Below, one piece after another: positions 7,042-15,119 of a DNA stretch of 45,632 nucleotides (position 1 is its first letter; the number at the start of each line of letters is the position of its first letter). This DNA is from a virus. Made by a program: the position numbers and the translations under genes. The stretch is from IMG/VR virus record IMGVR_UViG_3300009180_000072, positions 1 through 45,632 of that record; one strand, given 5' to 3'. The notes under the pieces were generated by a model, which saw only the letters and a program-made list of their open reading frames with translations, had not been told where the DNA came from and ran no database searches.

Positions 7042-8770
7042 TTTAAAATCAGTTGCTAGTAATGGAGTAGATCCAATTACAGGATCTCCGCTGTCCAAAG
7101 AAGTAAGGCAGGCAATTTTAAATAGTACAAAAATATCAAGTTCATCCTTTAGGGGAGATACTACTTTTATATCCCAATATGTAGAGAATAATAATCAAAA
7201 TTTACAACTTGCACAAACAAATCAACAATCTTTAATTGCACTTGATACTCAGGTTAAAAATCTCAATCAGCAAGTTGTAACTTTAAATTCTGGATTAGAA
7301 AAAATTGCAGTATTAATTCAGCAAGATGGTGCTTCCGACCAATCTAGATTAATATCAGAAGCAGAAAGACAAAGAAGATATGCAGAACAGGAAATAAGAA
7401 TTGGTAAAGAAAATGAGATAGAGCAGAAAATACAATCTGCAGTTCTTATACCAGTTCAAAAACTTACACCAAAAGTTCAAGATATTTTTGGTAATGTTCA
7501 AAAGGCACTCACATTTCTTTTTGCTGGGTGGCTAACAAATGAGTTAGTTAAATTTTTTGATGCTAAGCAGCAAGGAGATAGGAGTAAACTTACTGAGATT
7601 AAAAATAATATTATTAAACATCTTGGTATTGCCGCTGGAATTCTTTTTACAATTAAAGGTGGATTTAATTTAATTATTAAAACACTTGGAAGTGTTGTTG
7701 CAAAAATTACAGGATTGATTGGAAAAATTATTACCGCTCCAATTAAAGCAGTTACATCTACGGCAAAAAGTATTTTTAGTGGTGGTGCTGCTAAAGGCGC
7801 AACAACGGCCGCCACTAAAGGTGCAACAGAGGGTGCCACTAGTGGATTATTAAAAAATACTGGTAATGTACTTAAGGGTGTTGCTAAAGGTGCCGTTAAT
7901 GTTGTTCTGGGTGCTACCGAATTTATAGAAAGAAAGAATGAGGGACAAACAAATGTTCAGGCGGGAGCAGGAACTGCTGCTAGTCTTTATGGGGCAGAAA
8001 AAGGCGCTCAGATGGGGGCAAAATTGCCAGGACCATTAAAACTTCCAGGAATGATTGCTGGTGGAGCTGCAGGATTTATACTTGCAGGAAAAGGTACTGA
8101 CCTTCTTACAGGAGCAAATGCACCAAAACCAGCAGAAAAATCATCAGAAACAGCAAAACCAAAAATTAATTCACAAAAATCAACACCTTCACCAGCAGCT
8201 GCACCATCAGTAACAGCAACACAACCAAAGATTAATTCAGCAACACCTTCACCAGCAGCTGCACCATCAGTAACAGCAACACAACCAAAGATTAATTCAG
8301 CAACACCTTCACCAGCACCAACACAACCTGAAATTAAATCTACTCCACAAACACCAATGACTGCTGGAGTTGGTAATTATACTTTCAATATTGACACATC
8401 AAATCCAGAATTTAAGCGTATCGAAAATTCATTTGATAGTAAACAATCTGAACAAAAATTAGAGGTAGAGTCTAAAACAAATGAACAAAATATTCCAGAA
8501 GTAACTTCACCCACTCAATCAAATGAGAAAAAATTAAATATACAACCAGCTCAAGTTCAAAATATACCAAAACCAGTTCCAAATGTAGGTAATTTGCCCG
8601 AAGCAAAACCAAATGTTATCGTCACATCATCTGGACAATCTCCACAAAAATCACAGAAAGTTTTTCCAAGTACTGGTGAAAGTATGACTGATGTTCCATT
8701 GATAAATTCAGCAAACCCTGATAATTTTTATATCTTGTATTCTCAGTTAAATTATAATGTGGTAATGTAA
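7028..8770 (+). CDS. tail hub / tape-measure-like coiled-coil protein
   Basis: 580 residues. The N-terminal part has Asn/Gln-rich coiled coil (about 48-145); a hydrophobic segment with FAGWL near residue 166 is followed by further hydrophobic helices to about 245. An Ala/Gly-rich segment (255-360) leads to a Pro/Ala/Thr/Gln-rich linker with 20-residue tandem repeats (about 385-430). No enzyme motif is seen. Position in the hub operon and size (T4 gp29 is 590) suggest the tape-measure/hub gp29 role, but sequence evidence is composition only. The next protein has a similar FxxAGWL hydrophobic patch, suggesting a shared ancestry or shared partner. Confidence 0.5.
   Translation: MAEVDLKSVASNGVDPITGSPLSKEVRQAILNSTKISSSSFRGDTTFISQYVENNNQNLQLAQTNQQSLIALDTQVKNLNQQVVTLNSGLEKIAVLIQQDGASDQSRLISEAERQRRYAEQEIRIGKENEIEQKIQSAVLIPVQKLTPKVQDIFGNVQKALTFLFAGWLTNELVKFFDAKQQGDRSKLTEIKNNIIKHLGIAAGILFTIKGGFNLIIKTLGSVVAKITGLIGKIITAPIKAVTSTAKSIFSGGAAKGATTAATKGATEGATSGLLKNTGNVLKGVAKGAVNVVLGATEFIERKNEGQTNVQAGAGTAASLYGAEKGAQMGAKLPGPLKLPGMIAGGAAGFILAGKGTDLLTGANAPKPAEKSSETAKPKINSQKSTPSPAAAPSVTATQPKINSATPSPAAAPSVTATQPKINSATPSPAPTQPEIKSTPQTPMTAGVGNYTFNIDTSNPEFKRIENSFDSKQSEQKLEVESKTNEQNIPEVTSPTQSNEKKLNIQPAQVQNIPKPVPNVGNLPEAKPNVIVTSSGQSPQKSQKVFPSTGESMTDVPLINSANPDNFYILYSQLNYNVVM
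8181..8317 (+). repeat. 60-base tandem repeat in hub-protein linker
   Basis: About 2.3 perfect copies of a 60-base unit starting CAACACCTTCACCAGCAGCT, coding for 20-residue Pro/Ala/Ser/Thr-rich repeats. Exact identity between copies points to recent duplication or copy-number variability. Confidence 0.9.
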
Positions 8771-8771
8771 G

Positions 8772-10742
8772 ATGGCATCTATATCCAGTTCTTTTAGATT
8801 ATCTTTACTTGCATCCGAAGATGCTAATAGATCTATTAATACTACAAAAAACCAAATCTTAAAATCTAATATTTCTATTAATAAAATTTCTAGAGTAATA
8901 TCATCTAATACGAAAGAAAAGGAAAGATTGGCATTTAAATCAAGTATTCTTGATGCAAGAAGAAGAGAAGCATCTAGAAGAAAGGAAATTGAAGATAGGA
9001 TTGAAGCATCAAAAGTAACTACAAATCCAACAAGTGGATTTAGAATGATTAGTTCAAGTTCTGCTGGACCATTTCAGAGATTATTGGGATTTCTTGGATT
9101 TTTAACTGCTGGATGGTTAGTTGAGAATTTGCCAACAATAATTTTTATAGGAAAGGAATTTATTTCTAGAGTATTTAAAGTTGGAAGTTTAATATCGGAT
9201 TTTATAGGAGATACTTTAAATATAATAAGTAATTTTGGAACTCTTTTAACAAGTGTTGTTACTAACATAGCAACTTTTGATTTTACTGATCAATCAGGCA
9301 GAGTAAAAAATTCATTTTTAGATTTAAATTCTTCCATGCAATCTGTAAATGATGAATTGTTTCAAGCTTATAAATTATTAACCACACCACTTACACAATC
9401 TTCTGATACTGAAGAAGAAGCACCACCATTAGGAGAAGAAGCGCCAAATACACTTTATCCTCAACCATCAACACCTTCTAGCCCTGTAGGAGGAATTCAT
9501 AAACAAGCATTGGATATTATTGCTGGTCCAGAAAGTGGTGGCAATTATAATGCTATGAATCAAGGAACTGATAAAAATGGAAACATAGTTGGATCAACTA
9601 TGGGAGGCAAAACTTCAAAAGATATTATTGGTAAAAATTTAACTGATATGACCATTGGTGAAGTCATTGATCGTCAAAATGAAAGAAAATATCCAAGAAA
9701 CGCAAAACCTGATTTGGGAGTTCATGCTGCTGGAAAATATCAAATGATTGGTAATACTCTTCCAGGAGCAATGAATTCTGCAGGTTTAAAACCAAGCGAT
9801 CAATTTAGTCCCGAAAATCAAGATAGAATGGCACTTGCATTAATGCAAGAAAGGGGAATAGCACCTTGGACTTCTGGAGGATCCAAATACTCTACTAAAG
9901 AAAGGGCAATTGTTGAGCAGGCGAGAAGAACTCCAGTATCAAAGGCACAACCAACACAATCAGCAAAACCAACTCCAACAACAATCTCAACAAAACCTAC
10001 AAATACTTCCACTGGATTATCACTTATACCCCAAAGTGGGTCTGGTGGATTTATTCAGGGTGGATCTGGAAATGGTAAAGATAAATTATATGCAACACAT
10101 TTTCATTTGGATTATTCTTCCAAAACAAATGATCCATCAATACTTGCAAGAATTAGAGATGTTGCCTTTTATGCTGTAAAGGCAATGTTTGCAAGAGGAT
10201 CTAGTGTTTATTTTGGAAATGCTGGAATTTTTGCAAGTAAAGATGATGCAACTCTAAAATCTCAAATTGCTGCAGAACAGCAAGCACATGGTGCAAGAAG
10301 CAGCATGGCAGTTGATATACAGGAAACTAATCCTTCAGTGCAAAGAACTTTTCCATCTCAACCAGGATCGGCAACTAAATTTCCCTTTGCCGTAGGTTCG
10401 GTCTATTATAGGGGAGGATATGGAAGAGAGGCAGAAATTGTTGGAAGTCAGGGAATTACCGTTTCTCACGGTGCTTCTGGATCTTCTGGATCGGATCTTT
10501 CTGGAAAACCAGCGAAGGCAAATTTATATCCTACAGCAAAATCAAATGTTGAACAAGTAATTACTCCAGAAAGAAAAGGTCAAACAATTGTTGTCGATGT
10601 TCCCGAATCATCACCACCTCCACAAACCACAGTAGCATCTTATCCAACAGAAGGAAAAAAACCTACTGGTCAAGTAGATAATACTTACTTGTTAAATAGA
10701 TTTATTAAGCAAAAACTTCTTCTAGAGCTAGCGTATCTATAA
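8772..10742 (+). CDS. baseplate hub protein with muramidase (lysozyme-like) domain
   Basis: 656 residues. An N-terminal basic coiled coil (about 45-80) is followed by a hydrophobic patch with LTAGWLVENL (109-118). A linker leads to a lysozyme-superfamily domain at about 242-380: IIAGPESGGNYNAMN with probable catalytic E254, then HAAGKYQMIGNTLPGAM, and FSPENQDRMALALM, the order seen in lambda-R/GH104-type muramidases. The C-terminal 230 residues contain THFHLD and AVDIQE and a late VSHGASG; these His/Asp motifs look metallopeptidase-like but I cannot assign a family. The protein probably cuts peptidoglycan during injection. It lies between the hub coiled-coil gene and the gp27-like gene. Confidence 0.68.
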   Translation: MASISSSFRLSLLASEDANRSINTTKNQILKSNISINKISRVISSNTKEKERLAFKSSILDARRREASRRKEIEDRIEASKVTTNPTSGFRMISSSSAGPFQRLLGFLGFLTAGWLVENLPTIIFIGKEFISRVFKVGSLISDFIGDTLNIISNFGTLLTSVVTNIATFDFTDQSGRVKNSFLDLNSSMQSVNDELFQAYKLLTTPLTQSSDTEEEAPPLGEEAPNTLYPQPSTPSSPVGGIHKQALDIIAGPESGGNYNAMNQGTDKNGNIVGSTMGGKTSKDIIGKNLTDMTIGEVIDRQNERKYPRNAKPDLGVHAAGKYQMIGNTLPGAMNSAGLKPSDQFSPENQDRMALALMQERGIAPWTSGGSKYSTKERAIVEQARRTPVSKAQPTQSAKPTPTTISTKPTNTSTGLSLIPQSGSGGFIQGGSGNGKDKLYATHFHLDYSSKTNDPSILARIRDVAFYAVKAMFARGSSVYFGNAGIFASKDDATLKSQIAAEQQAHGARSSMAVDIQETNPSVQRTFPSQPGSATKFPFAVGSVYYRGGYGREAEIVGSQGITVSHGASGSSGSDLSGKPAKANLYPTAKSNVEQVITPERKGQTIVVDVPESSPPPQTTVASYPTEGKKPTGQVDNTYLLNRFIKQKLLLELAYL

Positions 10743-12064
10743 TGTCAATAAAAAAATCTATATTTGAAGAATTAATTATAGAATCAAACGATCAAAGTAG
10801 AACTGTTGATATTAGTAGTGGTACTATTGCAGTTGAATATTTTGAAGATATTTTTTCACCTACCATTACTGCCAAAATTAAAGTAATGGACACTGGAAAT
10901 GTAATTGCTCCCAAAGAAAATCCAGATGGAGATAAGCAATCAATTTATAATGGACTTCCTTTAAGAGGTGGAGAGAGATTATCAATAAGAATTTCAGGAA
11001 ACAGTGAAAAAAATCCAGGATTAGATTTTTCAAAAAATTCTAATGGTTATCTTTATGTTTCAAGTATTACTGATGTAATTTCTGAGACTCAAAGAGAAAG
11101 TTTTACTCTTCATTTAACTTCAAGAGAATCAATTACAAATGAAACTTCTAGAGTTCCAAAAAAATTTAACCCATCATCAACAATTGATAATTCTGTTAGA
11201 GCAATTCTTAATGACTATTTGATAGCGAAAAAAATTGGAAAAATTGATAAGACCTCAAACAAATATGGTTTTGTTGGAAATATGAGAAAACCATTTACAA
11301 TTTTAACTTGGTTAGCATCAAAATCTGTTCCCGAATCTTCTGGATCTGGTACAGCAGGATTTTTATTTTATCAAACAATTGATGGATTCCAATTTAGATC
11401 TATTGATAATTTGATTGAACAATCTCCAAAAGCAACATACACATATAGTGAAGCAACAACTTCTTATGATTCTGAAGATAAGAAAGATGATAATGATTTG
11501 AAAATTTTAAATTATATTACTGATAAAAATCAAAATCTAATAGAAAAACTTAGATTAGGGGCGTATTCTAGTCAAAGATTATTCTTCAATCCATTGGATT
11601 TTAATTTTTCAAACACTGTATTTACATATAATAATTATTCTAAAAAAACAAAGAATCTAGGTAAAAAATTAGAACTTCCAAAAATTTCAAATAGTTCCAA
11701 TCTAGGTCTCGATGAAGTACCAACAAGAATTATGAGTCAAATTTTGGATGTTGGAACAATGGATCCAGGCGTATCTACATCGCAAAATTCGGATCCATCA
11801 TTACACCAATCACAATCATTGATGAGATATAACACTCTTTTCACACAAACTATGAGTATTATGGTTCCCTCAAATACAAATTTGAGAGCAGGTGATATTA
11901 TCGAATGTCAATTTCCCAAAATTTCCGAATCTGATGCAAAAGAATATGATTCAGAAACAAGTGGTCTATATATGATAAAAGAATTATGCCATCATTTTGA
12001 TGTTGAAAGATCATATACTTCTATGAAGTTAATTAGAGATACATTCGGACCCAAAAAGAAATGA
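10742..12064 (+). CDS. baseplate hub protein, gp27-like position and fold inferred
   Basis: 440 residues; starts on the last base of the upstream stop. The N-terminal half has ISSGTIAVEYFEDIFSPTIT ... KVMDTGN and GLPLRGGERLSIRI, typical of the beta-barrel tube-like domains of phage hub proteins; the middle carries FTILTWLASKSVP and FLFYQTIDGFQFRSID, and the end has TNLRAGDIIECQFP and SGLYMIKELCHHF. These are the features of gp27/gpD-type hub proteins that trimerise under the spike. T4 gp27 is 391 residues. It overlaps the gp5-like gene by 4 bases (ATGA), its usual partner. Confidence 0.6.
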   Translation: MSIKKSIFEELIIESNDQSRTVDISSGTIAVEYFEDIFSPTITAKIKVMDTGNVIAPKENPDGDKQSIYNGLPLRGGERLSIRISGNSEKNPGLDFSKNSNGYLYVSSITDVISETQRESFTLHLTSRESITNETSRVPKKFNPSSTIDNSVRAILNDYLIAKKIGKIDKTSNKYGFVGNMRKPFTILTWLASKSVPESSGSGTAGFLFYQTIDGFQFRSIDNLIEQSPKATYTYSEATTSYDSEDKKDDNDLKILNYITDKNQNLIEKLRLGAYSSQRLFFNPLDFNFSNTVFTYNNYSKKTKNLGKKLELPKISNSSNLGLDEVPTRIMSQILDVGTMDPGVSTSQNSDPSLHQSQSLMRYNTLFTQTMSIMVPSNTNLRAGDIIECQFPKISESDAKEYDSETSGLYMIKELCHHFDVERSYTSMKLIRDTFGPKKK

Positions 12065-14562
12065 TTGATCAATCACTACTTCAAAGTAATTTTATAGGAA
12101 GAGATGGATTTCGTTGGTGGATTGGGCAAATTCCACCAATTGAGTCTCAAGGAAAGCAGACTAATGGTGGTGGATGGGGAAATCGTTGTAAAGTTCGTAT
12201 TATGGGTTATCACCCATATAATAATGTAGAACTTAAGAATGAAGATTTGCCCTGGGCGCAAGTTCTTCTTCCAACAACTTCTGGATCTGGCGCAGCAAAT
12301 TACTCAACAAATCCCAAACTTCGACCTGGTGATGTTGTTTTTGGATTTTTCTTGGACGGAGATAATGGACAAAATCCTGTAATTATGGGACTTTTTGGTA
12401 GAACAAGTCAAGTTCCATCCAATGACTATGTTTCTCCATTCGTTCCATTTACTGGGTATACTGATAATGTTGCAGATCCAAATGGTAAAGTATATAATAG
12501 TCAAACAAGTGAATCAAATTCAACATCTCAGAAATCTCCAAGAGATGTTCCGCCAAAGGTTATTAATAAATTAAATTCAAATAAAGAAACTAAAGATGAA
12601 ATTGCATATTACAGTGGTGTAGGTAAAAAAATTGTATTCGCAAATACTTGTGATGATACTGCAGTAAAGGGAATAATAACTGAAGTAACTAATTTGTTGG
12701 ATAAGGTATCTGATGGAGTTTCAAAAGTTTCAAATATTGCCGGAGAAATTAGTCGTTCGGTTGAAAAAATAGTTTCGATTGCAAATAACATAGTTGGACA
12801 AATGTTCAACTCTCTTTTCAATAAACTTATTCCACTTCTTAAAAAAGGTCTTCAATTATTATTTAAAACAGTTTTTGCAAAAGTATTGGCAGCAACACTA
12901 AATCCTGGAATTGCACATTTAGCAGGAGTAGCAGCACAAACTGCTATGATTAATCCAGTTAAAAAGTTGGAAGAAGCAATTCCATGTGTTGCTGGAAAAA
13001 TTGTAAGTGGACTTGGCAGTATTGTAAAAAATCTTTTAAAATCTGTCTTAGATAATGTTGACAACTTTGTTACATGTGCTGGAAATCAATTTTCTGGTGC
13101 ATTTATGAATGGAATTATTAATAAGATTGTTCAAGGTCTTGCAGGACCTTTAAATGGGGTGCAAAAACTCCTATCTTTAATTGGGGGGTTTAATGTTGCT
13201 AATTTTCTTCGTAGTGGCATTGATTCAATTAAATCTATTGGTGGATTGTTTGATTGCAACCAATCAAAGGGAAAATGTTCTGGACTTGTTAAAGAATGGA
13301 CTATTGGAAGTGGTGCAAAATCAAGCGAAAATGAAGAGAGCACCTTTAAAAGTATATTGGATAATATGAATGTTGCTGCAGCTGTTGGACTATCACCATA
13401 TGTGAAAGATGTTCAAGAAAATGATTCTATTGTAAAAGATAATTACGTAGGATTAAGAAAAGTAACTAGTATAGTTACTAAAACCGATAATACTCTTTTA
13501 TTTGATAATTTGAATGGTTTTGAAGTTGATGGATTACTTACAAGTAATTCTGAAATTATGAAAATTACTTCAATAAATCCAAAAATCAATCAAATTTCTG
13601 TTGAAAGGGCATATTCTGGAATTTCTACAAATTATGATGTTGGATCAAGTTTTTCATTAATTTCTCCAATTACAGATACTACTTTATCGGAAGCATCTCC
13701 AACTTTCACATTTAATCAAGAATATGGTCAATGGGATATTTTTGGAGCAGGAACAAAAACCCCTGCAACTAATAGTCCTTTAGGGGGATGTTATACTGGG
13801 AAACCAACATCGTGTGGGCCTCCCAAAGTTCGTATTTTTGGTGGTGGTGGATCTGGGGGAACAGCAACAGCAATTTTGGGAAATTTTGCTAACAATGTAT
13901 TAAACAATAATAATATTACCGAACAAAGAACCGCAAGTATAATTGGAGTTAGATTAGATAATGCTGGATCGGGATATCGTTATCCACCATTTGTAGAATT
14001 TGTCGATAATTGTAATCAAGGATATGGGGCTGTTGCTAGATCAATAATTAATGATGCTGGTGAAATAGTTGAGATTTATATGGTATCAGAAGGTGAAAAT
14101 TATCCTTTAGGAGATGTTAATTTCCAATCATCAGTATCTACTGCTGAAACAAATCCACAATACAAACCATATGGTGTTGTTAGAGTTGCAGTTATTAATG
14201 GTGGAATAGGATACAATGCTGGAGATGTCGGAACTGATAATTATAATAATACCTACAATCTAATTGTTGATGATGTTGGAACTGTTACGTCAGTTTCCAT
14301 AACCTTACAAGACACCCTGACCCCAGAAATCATATCAAATATCATTCAAGAAAATCCTGGACTAACAGTTTCTAGTACCAATACCAATACTAATAAAAAA
14401 CTTACTCAGAGACGACCAATAAATAGTATGACAATATCAGATTTACCAGTTATTAAAATTAAATCGAAAACTGGTGTTGGAGCAATATTAAAACCAATTG
14501 TTGGAGAACTTTCAACAACTCCTCAGGGAGAATTAAAAATAGTAGTTGACTGTATAACATAA
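12061..14562 (+). CDS. gp5: gp5-like baseplate hub/spike protein with OB fold but no lysozyme domain
   Basis: 833 residues. Residues about 10-135 form an OB-fold: FRWWIGQIPP, NRCKVRIMGYHPY, LPWAQVLLPTTSGSG, LRPGDVVFGFFLDGDNGQNP and VIMGLFG, as in T4 gp5. Instead of a lysozyme domain there is a long amphipathic helical region (about 190-420) with clustered Cys, then a module with NSEIMKITSINPKINQISV (about 490-520) and Gly-rich repeats with AGSGYRYPPFVEF (about 640 and later). The latter recur in the 2139-aa fibre. The beta-helix needle is in the next gene. Predicted trimer at the tail tip. Confidence 0.72.
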   Translation: MIDQSLLQSNFIGRDGFRWWIGQIPPIESQGKQTNGGGWGNRCKVRIMGYHPYNNVELKNEDLPWAQVLLPTTSGSGAANYSTNPKLRPGDVVFGFFLDGDNGQNPVIMGLFGRTSQVPSNDYVSPFVPFTGYTDNVADPNGKVYNSQTSESNSTSQKSPRDVPPKVINKLNSNKETKDEIAYYSGVGKKIVFANTCDDTAVKGIITEVTNLLDKVSDGVSKVSNIAGEISRSVEKIVSIANNIVGQMFNSLFNKLIPLLKKGLQLLFKTVFAKVLAATLNPGIAHLAGVAAQTAMINPVKKLEEAIPCVAGKIVSGLGSIVKNLLKSVLDNVDNFVTCAGNQFSGAFMNGIINKIVQGLAGPLNGVQKLLSLIGGFNVANFLRSGIDSIKSIGGLFDCNQSKGKCSGLVKEWTIGSGAKSSENEESTFKSILDNMNVAAAVGLSPYVKDVQENDSIVKDNYVGLRKVTSIVTKTDNTLLFDNLNGFEVDGLLTSNSEIMKITSINPKINQISVERAYSGISTNYDVGSSFSLISPITDTTLSEASPTFTFNQEYGQWDIFGAGTKTPATNSPLGGCYTGKPTSCGPPKVRIFGGGGSGGTATAILGNFANNVLNNNNITEQRTASIIGVRLDNAGSGYRYPPFVEFVDNCNQGYGAVARSIINDAGEIVEIYMVSEGENYPLGDVNFQSSVSTAETNPQYKPYGVVRVAVINGGIGYNAGDVGTDNYNNTYNLIVDDVGTVTSVSITLQDTLTPEIISNIIQENPGLTVSSTNTNTNKKLTQRRPINSMTISDLPVIKIKSKTGVGAILKPIVGELSTTPQGELKIVVDCIT

Positions 14563-14563
14563 A

Positions 14564-15118
14564 ATGGCAGAAAGACCGAATCAAAATTGGGAAGCAAGAG
14601 ATATTTGGAGTTTAGGTCCAAAGTTTAGAATTGACGTTACTAATCCCCAAATGGGATCCAACGGAACAAATGTTTATGCTCTTTATGGAGTAACTGACAA
14701 CAATGATGTCAATCTTGTCGGTTTAACTGAATCTGGATCATATAGAATTTATAATGATAGGCATATTGAAATTATTGCAGGAAATAAGGAAAGTAGTGAC
14801 GGGGTAGACATTGTAATTGCGGGAATGAGTGGAGATGTTACTATTACAGCAATGAGAAATGGTTCAGTTAGAATTAAGGGGAAAAATATAATGATAGATG
14901 CAGATGAAGACGTAGATATTAAAGCGGGAAGAAATATTACATTAAATTCTGGATCTGGTAGAATTTTAATGAAGGGTAATAAAGCTGATATTGATGCTTT
15001 AACTGGAAATGCGATTAAACAATCTTTTGGTAGTCAAATATTTTCTGGAAGTTTTGTTGGTGGAGATATTGTTGGTAAAGCGTTTGATATAGCAAAAACT
15101 ACAGTGATAGGTTCATAA
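14564..15118 (+). CDS. spike-tip beta-helix protein (separate gp5 C-terminal-like)
   Basis: 184 residues. The middle (about 60-145) has short alternating strands ending in Asp/Gly, such as SYRIYNDRHIEIIAG, DVTITAMRNGSVRIKG, MIDADEDVDIKAG and ITLNSGSGRILMKG, the pattern of the triple-stranded beta-helix in gp5C and VgrG. By inference it forms the membrane-piercing needle attached to the OB protein encoded directly upstream. No metal-binding tip (HxH) motif is obvious. Starts one base after the gp5-like stop. Confidence 0.65.
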   Translation: MAERPNQNWEARDIWSLGPKFRIDVTNPQMGSNGTNVYALYGVTDNNDVNLVGLTESGSYRIYNDRHIEIIAGNKESSDGVDIVIAGMSGDVTITAMRNGSVRIKGKNIMIDADEDVDIKAGRNITLNSGSGRILMKGNKADIDALTGNAIKQSFGSQIFSGSFVGGDIVGKAFDIAKTTVIGS

Positions 15119-15119
15119 A

